Below are positions 56,500 to 64,000 of a stretch of 64,000 nt of DNA, piece by piece. The number at the start of each line of letters is the position of its first letter. Positions within the stretch are counted from its first letter, which is position 1. This DNA is from Mesorhizobium sp. L-8-3 (GTDB taxonomy: Bacteria > Pseudomonadota > Alphaproteobacteria > Rhizobiales > Rhizobiaceae): positions 1,858,501 to 1,922,500 of the forward strand of contig NZ_AP023262.1 of the NCBI RefSeq assembly GCF_016756615.1, in the 5' to 3' direction. Both the position numbers and the translations under genes were made by a program. The notes below the pieces were generated by a model that searched no databases, was not told the origin of the DNA, and saw only the letters and a list, made by a program, of their open reading frames with translations.

Positions 56500-57483
56500 A
56501 TGGTGCCCGACCTGATCGACGCTTCAAATCGGCTGGCCAGCGTGCCGGGTCTCTGCTCCGGCAACGCAGACGAGGCTGTCGCGGCCCTGTCGACCCGCTA
56601 TCGCCCACATCGGCTGTTGCTGTCGAACCGGACGGCGGGGCTCGATTTCCGCCATCACGCGATCACTTCGGGGGCCGCTTCCCTCAATCTCCTCCATTAC
56701 GGTCCCGAACTCATCGTCGACGCCGGCACGTTCGACAGTTTCTACATGCTGGAGTTTCCGCTCGGCGGCGGCGTCGACGTTCGTTATGGCGACCGGCGCG
56801 TATCGTCGCGCGTCGGCAGCGGCCTTGTCCTGTCTCCAGGCGCCTATGTGCGTTCCACATGGCGTGCCGACACCACGCAGGTGATGTTGAGGCTGGACCG
56901 TGGTTTCGTTGAACAGGCCTGGCAACGCTATACGGGCGAGACCACGCGGCGGACACCGGTCTTCCAGGCCGAACTCGACCTCCAGACACCAGCCGGGCGA
57001 CGTATCGCGCGCCTGATCGGATTGATGGCCGCGGAACAGATAGAGGCAGGCTCGGCGGTGCTGTCGCCAATGCCCCTCGTCCATGCGGTGCTCGATACCC
57101 TGTTCGATCAAGTTCCCGTCACCCCGGTCGCTACCGTCGAGGCGGCGATGGCCGGACCCCTGCCGGCTCATGTCAGAGGCTTCCGCAGATTGCTCGACGA
57201 CCCCCGGCAATTGCCGGCGACGGTCACGGAACTGGCGCGACGGCTGGATGTCTCGCCGCGGACGCTGACGACAGGCATGCGGCGCTTCACCGGTCTCTCG
57301 CCCCACGAGTACTTGACGATGCGGCGAATGGAACACGCCCGGAAGCTGCTGGACCGCGGCGGGATGTCGATTGCCCGTGTCGCCGAAAGCGTCGGTTATG
57401 CCCATGCCGGGCGATTTGCGGCCTCCTTCCGCGCCTATTGCGGCGTCAATCCATCCCGCTTGGCCGGTCAGGGAGACTTCTGA
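56500..57483 (+). CDS. AraC-family transcriptional regulator
   Basis: A 327-residue regulator. N-terminal ligand domain (SLNLLHYGPELIVDAGTFDSFYMLEFPLGG) of the AraC-binding-2/cupin type; C-terminal double HTH (LARRLDVSPRTLTTGMRRFTGLSPHEYLTMRRMEHARKLL, IARVAESVGYAHAGRFAASFRAYCGVNPS). Divergent from trpB; no obvious target gene adjacent. ATG at 56500. Confidence 0.9.
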   Translation: MVPDLIDASNRLASVPGLCSGNADEAVAALSTRYRPHRLLLSNRTAGLDFRHHAITSGAASLNLLHYGPELIVDAGTFDSFYMLEFPLGGGVDVRYGDRRVSSRVGSGLVLSPGAYVRSTWRADTTQVMLRLDRGFVEQAWQRYTGETTRRTPVFQAELDLQTPAGRRIARLIGLMAAEQIEAGSAVLSPMPLVHAVLDTLFDQVPVTPVATVEAAMAGPLPAHVRGFRRLLDDPRQLPATVTELARRLDVSPRTLTTGMRRFTGLSPHEYLTMRRMEHARKLLDRGGMSIARVAESVGYAHAGRFAASFRAYCGVNPSRLAGQGDF

Positions 57484-57645
57484 CCGGGACATTTGCGGAA
57501 CCGGCGGTCCGTTTCGGGAAGGGGAACCGGGCTGAGCCGCGCGGTGAGGTTGACAAGACCGGGCCCGGGCCTGCACCTGACCACGGGGATGGAGGTGTAG
57601 ATTGCGCGGCAGCGGCCTGTTCGTGATTGACGCCGGCACAAGGGT

Positions 57646-58359
57646 TTGCCGGCCTTGAACGTCGAGAGGAAGCAATTCGCCTACGACCGCATCGCGCGGG
57701 CCATAGCGGCGGAGTTGACGAACAGCCTGTGGCGCAGCGGCGACCCGCTTCCATCGGAAATCGAACTTGCTTCCCATTTCGACGTTACCCGCAGGACCGT
57801 GCGGAAGGCCTTGGCTTTGATCGAGAAACAGGGGCTGATCGTCAAGGGTCGTGGCCGCCGGACCCTCTATCGCGGAAGGGTCATAGACTGGTCTCACGAC
57901 ATGGTGGTCGATCTCCCGACCGCTGCGCGCCGGGCGGGTTTCAGGCTGTCCACCCGGGTACTTCGCATCGGCGAGATCGGCGCCGGAATCGGCGAGGCAC
58001 GCGCCCTTGGCGTTCCGCTGGGCGAACCGCTCGGCGAAATCTGCCGCCTGAGGCTGTTCGACGGCAAAGCGGTCGTGCAGCAGCGATCGATGCTCCCGCT
58101 CGACATCGCGCTGCAGATCCCCAGCGTCGAACTGGAACGCCGCTCCCTCTATGAACTGATCCGACGCAGAAGCGGCGCCGGCTACCTCTTCATTGCCGAC
58201 GAGCATTTCGCGCCGTCACATGCCACGGAGCAGGAAGCGCGTCTTTCCGGGATCGAGGAAGGCAGGCCTGTCTTGCGCGTGACGCGCGTCGTCGGCGAGA
58301 CGGGACGGGCCGTGGAATACTCCAACGCGATCCTGCTGGCCCCCTATTTCCGCTTCTGA
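57646..58359 (+). CDS. GntR/HutC-family regulator
   Basis: A 237-residue protein with an HTH (LPSEIELASHFDVTRRTVRKALALIEKQGL, GRGRRTLY) and a UTRA ligand domain ending AVEYSNAILLAPYFRF. The frame opens with TTG at 57646, right after an in-frame TGA; a second TTG lies three codons later. No target operon is adjacent, so it acts at a distance or lost its partner. Confidence 0.88.
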   Translation: MPALNVERKQFAYDRIARAIAAELTNSLWRSGDPLPSEIELASHFDVTRRTVRKALALIEKQGLIVKGRGRRTLYRGRVIDWSHDMVVDLPTAARRAGFRLSTRVLRIGEIGAGIGEARALGVPLGEPLGEICRLRLFDGKAVVQQRSMLPLDIALQIPSVELERRSLYELIRRRSGAGYLFIADEHFAPSHATEQEARLSGIEEGRPVLRVTRVVGETGRAVEYSNAILLAPYFRF

Positions 58360-58474
58360 TCCCGGGTTGCGGTCGGAGCGTGGTCGCTTGGCCGGGGGCA
58401 GCCAGGCGTCGCGGCGGTCGCTGTGCCACGCAGTCAAGGTCGACTGACGGTCGATGCGCTCCCGGGGCGGCCGT

Positions 58475-58512
58475 CATCGGCCCGAAAGCCGCGCGGGATT
58501 TTCGGGCCGATG
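58475..58512. terminator. Strong hairpin between GntR and ribbon-helix-helix genes
   Basis: CATCGGCCCGAAA and TTTCGGGCCGATG form perfect 13-base arms with a 12-base loop, between the convergent genes. It lacks a long T-run but is the best transcription-end candidate here. Confidence 0.55.
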
Positions 58513-58529
58513 CGGTGGCGTCCCTCGGA

Positions 58530-58700
58530 TCAGGCGGCCTTGTCGATTGCGTCGCCGAGATAGCCGCGCTCCTTGAGCCAGCGCGCGATGACGAGCTCGA
58601 CGAGCGAGGAAACGGAACGGTGGTCGTCCTTGGCGGCCTTGACGAGGGCTTCCTTGATTTCTCGCTCGATGCGGAAGCCGAGGGGGTGTGTTTTCGACAT
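58530..58700 (-). CDS. Ribbon-helix-helix (CopG-like) protein
   Basis: A 56-residue DNA-binding protein: LGFRIEREIKEALVKAAKDDHRSVSSLVELVIARWLKERGYL matches the ribbon-helix-helix pattern. The ATG at 58700 has AAGGGA upstream. No toxin gene lies next to it, so an antitoxin role is not supported locally; a plain transcription regulator is equally possible. Confidence 0.8.
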   Translation of the reverse strand: MSKTHPLGFRIEREIKEALVKAAKDDHRSVSSLVELVIARWLKERGYLGDAIDKAA

Positions 58701-58878
58701 GTGTGGTCCCTTCAAACAACCGAGCCTGCAAGGCGCCGACTTGGTCCCGTGCGGCGGGACAGGCTTCGGTGGGGCAGAAGGATGCGACGACCCGCATCCT
58801 GTGGACGGCCGGTCCCGCCTGGGAAGGAATTTCGTGATGGTGGCAGGCCGGCCGGAGATCGGTGGGTGGACGGACAGA

Positions 58879-59280
58879 TCAGGCGAGGGCCGGCGGTGCT
58901 CGGGAACTGAAGCCCGTGGCGGTGTTCTGACTGGTCTGGTCGGCGGCGCGGAAGGACAGGGTGACCAGCACTCTGCTCGCGACCGCGGGCGGGGCAGGCA
59001 AGACGACCGGTGCGGCGTCGTCGCAATCGCCGCGCGGATCGTTCTTCCAGGCACGCTCGGTCTCGGCCGGCGCGACGAGAGCGGACGCGTCGGCGATATG
59101 ACGCAATGGACCTTCGGAAGGGCCGATTTCGCGCAATGTCCGCACGCCGCCGGATTCTTCTGCGGGGCTCGCCACGATCGGCGTCGCAGCGGCCGCGAAT
59201 GCGGCGAACAGCCAGGACAGAAGGCTTTGGAACAGCCTCCTCTCGCTGAACTTGCTCTCTGGCTTGACGGTTGCTTCCAT
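58879..59280 (-). CDS. Hypothetical membrane-anchored protein
   Basis: A 133-residue frame with one hydrophobic segment (LLSWLFAAFAAAATPIVASP) after KPESKFSERRLF, then a Pro/Ala-rich tail. Start ATG at 59280 lacks a good ribosome site. No family recognised. Codon pattern is compatible with a real gene, but support is thin. Confidence 0.45.
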   Translation of the reverse strand: MEATVKPESKFSERRLFQSLLSWLFAAFAAAATPIVASPAEESGGVRTLREIGPSEGPLRHIADASALVAPAETERAWKNDPRGDCDDAAPVVLPAPPAVASRVLVTLSFRAADQTSQNTATGFSSRAPPALA

Positions 59281-59398
59281 CTGACAGGCGCCGCCGAATC
59301 CTGAACATCCGCAGGGAATTGCAGACAAATGTCATATTATCGCTCGGGCTGCCAGTTCAATAGCGCCGGGAGTGAATGCCGGCGGCTTGCGCCGGCTT

Positions 59399-60460
59399 TC
59401 AGCGCGCTGCGAATGCCTTCGTCGGAGCCTTCGCGTCGACGCATTCGACGTCGAGGATGTCGCCGGCCATCCTGGCCTCGGCCAGAGCTGCTATCGCGCG
59501 CAGGTCGCGCTCCCTGCCTGCCACCTTCTCGATCGCCGCTGCGACGAGCTCGGGTGCGTGCCAGTCGGGCTTGTGGCCGAGGTTGCGCACCCAGACGAGC
59601 TCCGCGCCGGGAATGTCGCGCGCCAGGCCGACCGAATGGATTTCCTCATAGACGACCGTGTCGCGGTCGCCCGAGATGACGACGGTGGGCACGGCGATCT
59701 CGCGATAACGCGGTGCCGCCGTCGAGACGTGGCGATAAAGGCCTTCCACGTCGACGGCGTTGAAGCGGAAAGCGGATGGGCGCAGGACGAGAGGGATGGC
59801 GGCCGCCTGCAGATAGGCGTCGGGTACCTTGTTCGGGGCAAAGACGCATTCCGTGGCGGCGGCAACGCGGCGCGATCCGGCCGGATTGGCGATCGTCTCG
59901 ACGAACAGGCGGCCGAGCCACGGCCGCGCCGCGATGCTGTAATACCAGGAGGTCCCGCCGCCGGGCCAGGGATGGGTGGCGGCGGAAACGAACACCAGCC
60001 CGCTCGTCCTTTCGGGCCGGGTGAGGGCGAAGCCCGCGGCGACGGCGCCGCCGAAGGAGTGGCCGACGATGACTGCCCTGTCGATGCCGAGATGGTCCAT
60101 CAGGGCCGCGATCGTCGCGGCCTGCCCGTCGGGCGTCTCGTTGCCGGCGCCGCGCTCGGACCAGCCATGACCCGGCCGGTCGACGAACAGTAGCTCGGCG
60201 CGGCCCTCCAGCAGCGGGCGCAAGGGCACCATCTGGTCGTTGAGATTGGCGCTGGCGCCGTGGATGAAGACGATTGGCGGCAGGTCCGCATCTGGGGACG
60301 CCGGCACGTGAACATAGTGGATGCGTGCCCCTCCGATCTCGGTGAAGCTCCCCACCGGGGGATGGCGGCGCTCGATCAGCCAGCTGCCGATGCGGGTGAT
60401 ACCGGCGAGCACGAGCAGAAGCGCGAGCGTGAAGGCCGCGAAGGCATAGAGAAGGTTCAT
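59399..60460 (-). CDS. Alpha/beta hydrolase
   Basis: A 353-residue membrane-tethered hydrolase. An N-terminal anchor (AAFTLALLLVLAGITRIGSWL) precedes PPIVFIHGASANLNDQ, the nucleophile elbow GHSFGG (Ser135), ISGDRDTVV (Asp) and RNLGHKPDWH (His). EH/lactonase-like fold. Substrate unknown. Confidence 0.92.
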   Translation of the reverse strand: MNLLYAFAAFTLALLLVLAGITRIGSWLIERRHPPVGSFTEIGGARIHYVHVPASPDADLPPIVFIHGASANLNDQMVPLRPLLEGRAELLFVDRPGHGWSERGAGNETPDGQAATIAALMDHLGIDRAVIVGHSFGGAVAAGFALTRPERTSGLVFVSAATHPWPGGGTSWYYSIAARPWLGRLFVETIANPAGSRRVAAATECVFAPNKVPDAYLQAAAIPLVLRPSAFRFNAVDVEGLYRHVSTAAPRYREIAVPTVVISGDRDTVVYEEIHSVGLARDIPGAELVWVRNLGHKPDWHAPELVAAAIEKVAGRERDLRAIAALAEARMAGDILDVECVDAKAPTKAFAAR

Positions 60461-60536
60461 GCGGGGCGAGACGAAGCAAGGAAAAAAGTGCGAAAGGAGC
60501 CTTGGCGCAGGGAACTGGCGCGACGGCGTCCTTCCA

Positions 60537-61127
60537 TCAAATGCCTTCGCCCGCCAGTTCCTCCGACAGCGTCGCCACTTCGTTCTGGGCGCTGCGCATC
60601 ATCGGGTAGATTTCCAGTACGCGCTGATAGGCATTGAGCGCGAGCTGCTTGCGACCGGTGTTCTTCAGGACCTGCGCCATCCCCGAGAGCGCACCGAAGT
60701 GGCGCGGCTCGAGCTCCAGCGTGTGTTCGATGTCGGCCATCGACTTGGCGTAGTTGTTCATCATGAAGTGAACGGTGGCGCGGCGATTCCAGCCTTCCGG
60801 ATAGTCCGGGTCGAGCGTCACCACCTGGTCGAGGAAATCGAGCGCGACGTCGAACTTCTTGGCTTCGATCGCATCATTCGACCATGACATCATCAGGTCG
60901 ATGGAAGCGCTGCCCGACTTGAACCATTCCTGCCAGATCCTGCCCGCGATTCGCTCGGCGGCCTTTTCATTGCGTTCGCGCTTGAGCTGCGCGAACAGCC
61001 CGTCGAGGCGGTTCTCATCGGTCTGGACGATTGATTGGCCGGATGCATCGCTGCCGGAATCAGCAGCCATTGCCGGCCCGGCGCCGGCAAGAATCAGAAA
61101 CAGAAAGCAGGCGAATGCGCTCCGCAT
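60537..61127 (-). CDS. Exported TPR protein
   Basis: 196 residues with a signal peptide (ACFLFLILAGAGPAMA). Tetratricopeptide-like repeats: FDVALDFLDQVVTLDPDYPEGWNRRATVHFMMNNYAKSMADIEHTLELEPRHFGALSGMAQVLKNTGRKQLALNAYQRVLEIYP, read in parts. Periplasmic scaffold role is likely; partners unknown. 76 bases from the alpha/beta hydrolase gene. Confidence 0.9.
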   Translation of the reverse strand: MRSAFACFLFLILAGAGPAMAADSGSDASGQSIVQTDENRLDGLFAQLKRERNEKAAERIAGRIWQEWFKSGSASIDLMMSWSNDAIEAKKFDVALDFLDQVVTLDPDYPEGWNRRATVHFMMNNYAKSMADIEHTLELEPRHFGALSGMAQVLKNTGRKQLALNAYQRVLEIYPMMRSAQNEVATLSEELAGEGI

Positions 61128-61226
61128 GCCCGGAGTCTAACTTCGCTCGGCGGAAGGTCAAACTGAAATCCGCGTGATGCGGGATTGCCCTCGCCGATCC
61201 GGAAGCAAAACGCCTCCGGCGGGAGA

Positions 61227-61352
61227 TCAGCCCTGGCGCGCCTTGTAGCGGGGAGCCGACTTGTTGATGATATAGACGCGGCCCTTGCGGCGAACCATGC
61301 GGTTGTCGCGGTGACGGCTCTTCAGTGCCTTGAGCGAATTCTTGATCTTCAT
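61227..61352 (-). CDS. rpmJ: 50S ribosomal protein L36
   Basis: 41 residues, translated directly from the minus strand: [41 protein letters not shown]. This is the long, Cys-free (C-) form of L36. ATG at 61350-61352, stop at 61227-61229. It is too short for usual gene callers' length cut-offs. Confidence 0.96.
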   Translation of the reverse strand: MKIKNSLKALKSRHRDNRMVRRKGRVYIINKSAPRYKARQG

Positions 61353-61563
61353 TGGTCTAGCCCGTGGGTCAGGGCCCGTCGAGGGCCGAACATTAAGGGC
61401 GCGCCCGAGGACGCGCCCGAATTTGCGACTGGCTCATAGACGAGGAGTCTCGTCCATGTCAACCGTGCCCGATGTCATTGACAAAGATCCATCGGCGAAT
61501 GAGCCTTCCTGCTGGAGATAACAGGAAAGCCGTCAGGCTGAGCGGCGGTCGGGGGGAGTGATC

Positions 61564-62271
61564 ATGCGCGGGGAGGTGCTGCATTTCGACGAAGAACTGG
61601 GAATCGGCTTCATAGCCGGCGCTGACGGCAAGCGTTACTCCTTCGACCGTGGCGAGTTGCGCCAACATGCGCCGATCGGCAGGGGCACGCCGCTCGAATT
61701 CCTGCCGGACGGCGACGCCGCCCGCGAGATTTTCATCACGCGGGACGAAATGCCGGGGACAGGCGCTGGCGCCGTGGGCCGATTCGGCCGGTCTGCAGCG
61801 GCAAGCGATGCGGAGGACACGGGGCTTTGGGGCTATTTCTGGAGAGGGATCACCAGAAACTACGTGAATTTCAGGGGACGCGCGCGCCGCAAGGAATTCT
61901 GGGGCTACGTCCTGTTCTACTGGCTCGGCCTGTTCGCGGTGTCAGCCGCCGCTGCGGCGGCGGATTTCGGGCTCGGCAATTTCCAATCCGGCAGCGAATG
62001 GCCGGTCGTCAGCGTCGTTCTGGTTGTGGTGGTCCAGCTTGCCACCTTCCTGCCCACGCTCGCATTGCTGGTCCGCAGGCTGCACGACATCGGCCTGTCC
62101 GGATGGTTCTCGCTCCTCCCGATCGTGCTGTCGGTCGTGTTCAGCATCGTCGGCGCGATCGTAACATTCGTGTTCGGCCTGGTTCCCTCGCAGAAGCACG
62201 AGAACCAATGGGGACCCGTGCCGACGGGCGTCCGGTTCGACACAGTTCCGGTCGAAACGCCGGATGCCTGA
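61564..62271 (+). CDS. Cold-shock-like domain fused to DUF805 membrane protein
   Basis: 235 residues. The N-terminal ~58 residues (RGEVLHFDEELGIGFIAGADGKRYSFDRGELR) resemble an OB-fold/cold-shock-like module. The rest is a DUF805 domain with FRGRARRKEFWGYVLFYW and three to four membrane segments, then RRLHDIGLSGWF. Start at ATG 61564 with GGGGGAG upstream (GTG at 61558 is an alternative). Function unknown. Confidence 0.88.
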   Translation: MRGEVLHFDEELGIGFIAGADGKRYSFDRGELRQHAPIGRGTPLEFLPDGDAAREIFITRDEMPGTGAGAVGRFGRSAAASDAEDTGLWGYFWRGITRNYVNFRGRARRKEFWGYVLFYWLGLFAVSAAAAAADFGLGNFQSGSEWPVVSVVLVVVVQLATFLPTLALLVRRLHDIGLSGWFSLLPIVLSVVFSIVGAIVTFVFGLVPSQKHENQWGPVPTGVRFDTVPVETPDA

Positions 62272-62361
62272 AAGCTCGGAACTGGGGACGGCCTCCTTTC
62301 TATGTGATTTGACCATGCAGCCGCGGGCCATAAGTTCCTTGCATCTCGCAGGGAGACGACC

Positions 62362-62751
62362 ATGACGACAATGCTGGCAAATGTCCGCCTGATCTGCCTC
62401 GCTCTCGCCCTGTCCGGAGCGGGCGCCGTCCCCGCGCTCGCCCATCACGGCTGGTCCTGGACGGTGGAAGAACTGTCCGAATTGAAGGGCGTCATCCGCA
62501 AGGTCTATGTCGGGAACCCGCATGCAACGCTCGATGTGGATGTCGACGGAGAGATCTGGAAGGTCGAGCTCGCCCCGCCCCGGGCCACCGAGCGGGCAGG
62601 CTTCACGGAAGCCTCGGCCAAGCCGGGCGATGAGGTTACGGCGATCGGCAACCGTTCGCTCGACAAGGCGGAACGGCGGATGAAGGCGGTCCGCATCATT
62701 GTCGGCGGCAAGACCTACGACGTCTATCCCAACCGGGCGCCGTCAGACTGA
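62362..62751 (+). CDS. Exported DUF6152-like protein
   Basis: A 129-residue secreted protein: signal peptide ending ALAHHGWSW, then ELKGVIRKVYVGNPHATLDVDVDGEIWKVELAPP and GDEVTAIGNRSLDKAERRMKA. The HHGW start and NPH pattern fit the DUF6152 group; possibly copper-related, but this is not shown. It is followed 11 bases later by the membrane protein gene. Confidence 0.82.
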   Translation: MTTMLANVRLICLALALSGAGAVPALAHHGWSWTVEELSELKGVIRKVYVGNPHATLDVDVDGEIWKVELAPPRATERAGFTEASAKPGDEVTAIGNRSLDKAERRMKAVRIIVGGKTYDVYPNRAPSD

Positions 62752-62762
62752 TCCGGTCGGGA

Positions 62763-63230
62763 ATGGCCGATATTCTCGCGGCGATCGAGGGGCTGCCGCC
62801 GGTTTTGGCGCTGAAGAGCTCCTTTGTCGCCTACCCGCTCGTCAACGCACTGCACATCCTGTTGATCGGCGCCCTGGTGACCAGCGTCCTGTTGATGGAT
62901 CTCAGGGTGCTTGGCGCCTTTGGTTCTGTCCCCGCCGCGCCGTTCGTCGCCCTGCTGCGGCGTGTGGCATTTGTCGCCTTCGCCGGCGCGGTGCTGACCG
63001 GAGCGACCTTGTTCGCCGTCAGGGCAAGGGACTACGCGGCCTCGCCGGTGTTCCTGTTGAAGATGGTCCTGGTGGCGATCGCGATCCTCAACTTCCTGCT
63101 TTTCCGCCGGCTCGAGGCACGGGTCGCCAAGTCCGGCAATCTTCCCGCCCCCTTGCGGCTGCAGGTGATCTTCTCGGCGGCGCTCTGGCTCTGCGTGCTG
63201 GTCGCGGGCCGTTTCATAGGCTTCTATTAG
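62763..63230 (+). CDS. Membrane protein (DUF6644/DUF2214-like)
   Basis: A 155-residue protein with four or so hydrophobic segments (VAYPLVNALHILLIGALVTSVLLM, AFVAFAGAVLTGATLFAV, FLLKMVLVAIAILNFLLF, FSAALWLCVLVAGRFIGFY). Co-transcribed with the exported protein upstream, and ends at a bidirectional terminator. Confidence 0.85.
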   Translation: MADILAAIEGLPPVLALKSSFVAYPLVNALHILLIGALVTSVLLMDLRVLGAFGSVPAAPFVALLRRVAFVAFAGAVLTGATLFAVRARDYAASPVFLLKMVLVAIAILNFLLFRRLEARVAKSGNLPAPLRLQVIFSAALWLCVLVAGRFIGFY

Positions 63231-63233
63231 AAA

Positions 63234-63260
63234 AGGGCCGGAAAACGGCTTTCCGGCCCT
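63234..63260. terminator. Bidirectional rho-independent terminator
   Basis: AGGGCCGGAAA, loop ACGGC, TTTCCGGCCCT: perfect 11-base arms between the convergent membrane-protein and leuB genes, with T-rich flanks on both strands (CTCTTTC to the right; TTTT on the minus side). Confidence 0.85.
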
Positions 63261-63288
63261 CTTTCTGTAAGAGCGTTATCCCCCGCGC

Positions 63289-64000
63289 TCAGGCGGCGCG
63301 GAAATGCGCGACGATGGCGTCACCCATCGCGGCTGTGCCGATCTCGGTCTTGCCTTCCGACAGGATGTCCCTGGTGCGCAGGCCCTCGTCCAGGACGGCC
63401 GAGATCGCCGCCTCCAGCCGGTCGGCTTCGGCGACCATGCCGAAGGAGTAGCGCAGGCACATGGCGAAAGACGCGATCATGGCGATCGGATTGGCGACGC
63501 CCTTGCCGGCGATGTCGGGGGCGGAACCGTGCACCGGCTCATACAGCGCCTTGCGGCTTCCGGTCCTGGCGTCGGGCGCGCCGAGCGAGGCCGAGGGTAG
63601 CATGCCCAGCGAACCCGTCAGCATGGCAGCGACGTCGGACAGCATGTCGCCGAACAGGTTGTCGGTCACGATCACGTCGAACTGCTTGGGCCAGCGAACG
63701 AGCTGCATGCCGCCGGCATCGGCCAGCATGTGGGTGAGCTCGACGTCGGAATATTTCGCCTTGTGGGTCTGGGCCACGACCTCTTTCCAGAGCACGCCCG
63801 ACTTCATCACATTGTGCTTCTCCATCGAGCACACCTTGTTCTTGCGCGTGCGCGCCAGCTCGAAGGCGACGCCCGAGATGCGCTCGATCTCGAAGGTGTC
63901 GTAGACCTGCGTGTCGATGCCGCGCTTCTGGCCGTTGCCGAGATCGATGATCTCCTTGGGCTCGCCGAAATAGACGCCGCCGGTCAATTCGCGCACGATC
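63289..64000 (-). CDS. leuB: 3-isopropylmalate dehydrogenase (5' end beyond window)
   Basis: The visible 237 C-terminal residues include [48 protein letters not shown] and [17 protein letters not shown], diagnostic for LeuB of leucine biosynthesis rather than isocitrate dehydrogenase. The N-terminal ~130 residues lie past base 64000. Minus strand, ended by the hairpin at 63234-63260. Confidence 0.96.
   Translation of the reverse strand, partial: IVRELTGGVYFGEPKEIIDLGNGQKRGIDTQVYDTFEIERISGVAFELARTRKNKVCSMEKHNVMKSGVLWKEVVAQTHKAKYSDVELTHMLADAGGMQLVRWPKQFDVIVTDNLFGDMLSDVAAMLTGSLGMLPSASLGAPDARTGSRKALYEPVHGSAPDIAGKGVANPIAMIASFAMCLRYSFGMVAEADRLEAAISAVLDEGLRTRDILSEGKTEIGTAAMGDAIVAHFRAA

Noticed and set aside
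58530..58700. Ribbon-helix-helix gene as the antitoxin of a toxin-antitoxin pair
   Set aside because: No toxin-like gene overlaps or adjoins it on the same strand.

Overview
The window is high-GC, gene-dense chromosomal DNA from an alphaproteobacterium, most likely Hyphomicrobiales (Rhizobiales), and in style closest to the Mesorhizobium/Phyllobacteriaceae group. The support is the number of ABC uptake operons, each beside its own LysR/GntR/IclR regulator, together with the housekeeping set rpmF-mtgA-prenyl synthase, ispG, trpBA, rpmJ and leuB. The genus is inferred from gene content, not from a search. I see no rRNA, tRNA, CRISPR array, insertion sequence, prophage or recognisable defence system.

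Left part (1-35 kb) is catabolic and transport DNA. (i) 1-5.1 kb: a tight minus-strand operon of a nitrate/sulfonate-type ABC transporter plus two short-chain dehydrogenases, divergent from a LysR regulator. (ii) 5.4-8.6 kb: a DUF1269 protein and a phosphoketolase. (iii) 8.9-17.0 kb: a sugar ABC importer, a SIS-domain phosphosugar protein, an FGGY kinase and two HutC-type GntR regulators, each preceded by a palindromic operator candidate. (iv) 17.4-29.6 kb: an uncharacterised-looking island with a D-serine-dehydratase/D-threonine-aldolase-like PLP enzyme, RidA, an AstE/AspA-type deacylase, an N-acyl-D-amino-acid deacylase and an unrecognised Cys-containing protein. A divergent amidohydrolase, an Rbs-type ABC importer and an IclR regulator follow. 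It reads as uptake and breakdown of an N-acylated D-amino acid or similar amide. (v) 30.0-34.7 kb: a complete Liv/HAAT-type ABC operon.

Middle part (34.8-45 kb) holds small regulated units. There are two ArsR/SRPBCC pairs with related palindromes, a TetR-controlled pair (saccharopine-dehydrogenase-like and PEP-mutase-like), a metallo-beta-lactamase-fold protein, yebC linked to a SelW-like gene by a tandem repeat that creates two 7-codon mini-ORFs, a gamma-glutamyltransferase and a GlcG/HbpS protein.

Right part (45-64 kb) is mostly housekeeping: rpmF, mtgA, a prenyl synthase, a hybrid histidine kinase, a SPOR lytic transglycosylase overlapping ispG, a large MHS-type transporter, trpBA (without trpF, accD or folC beside it), AraC and GntR regulators, an orphan ribbon-helix-helix protein, an alpha/beta hydrolase, a TPR protein, rpmJ, a cold-shock-like/DUF805 fusion, two small membrane or secreted proteins, and leuB running off the right edge.
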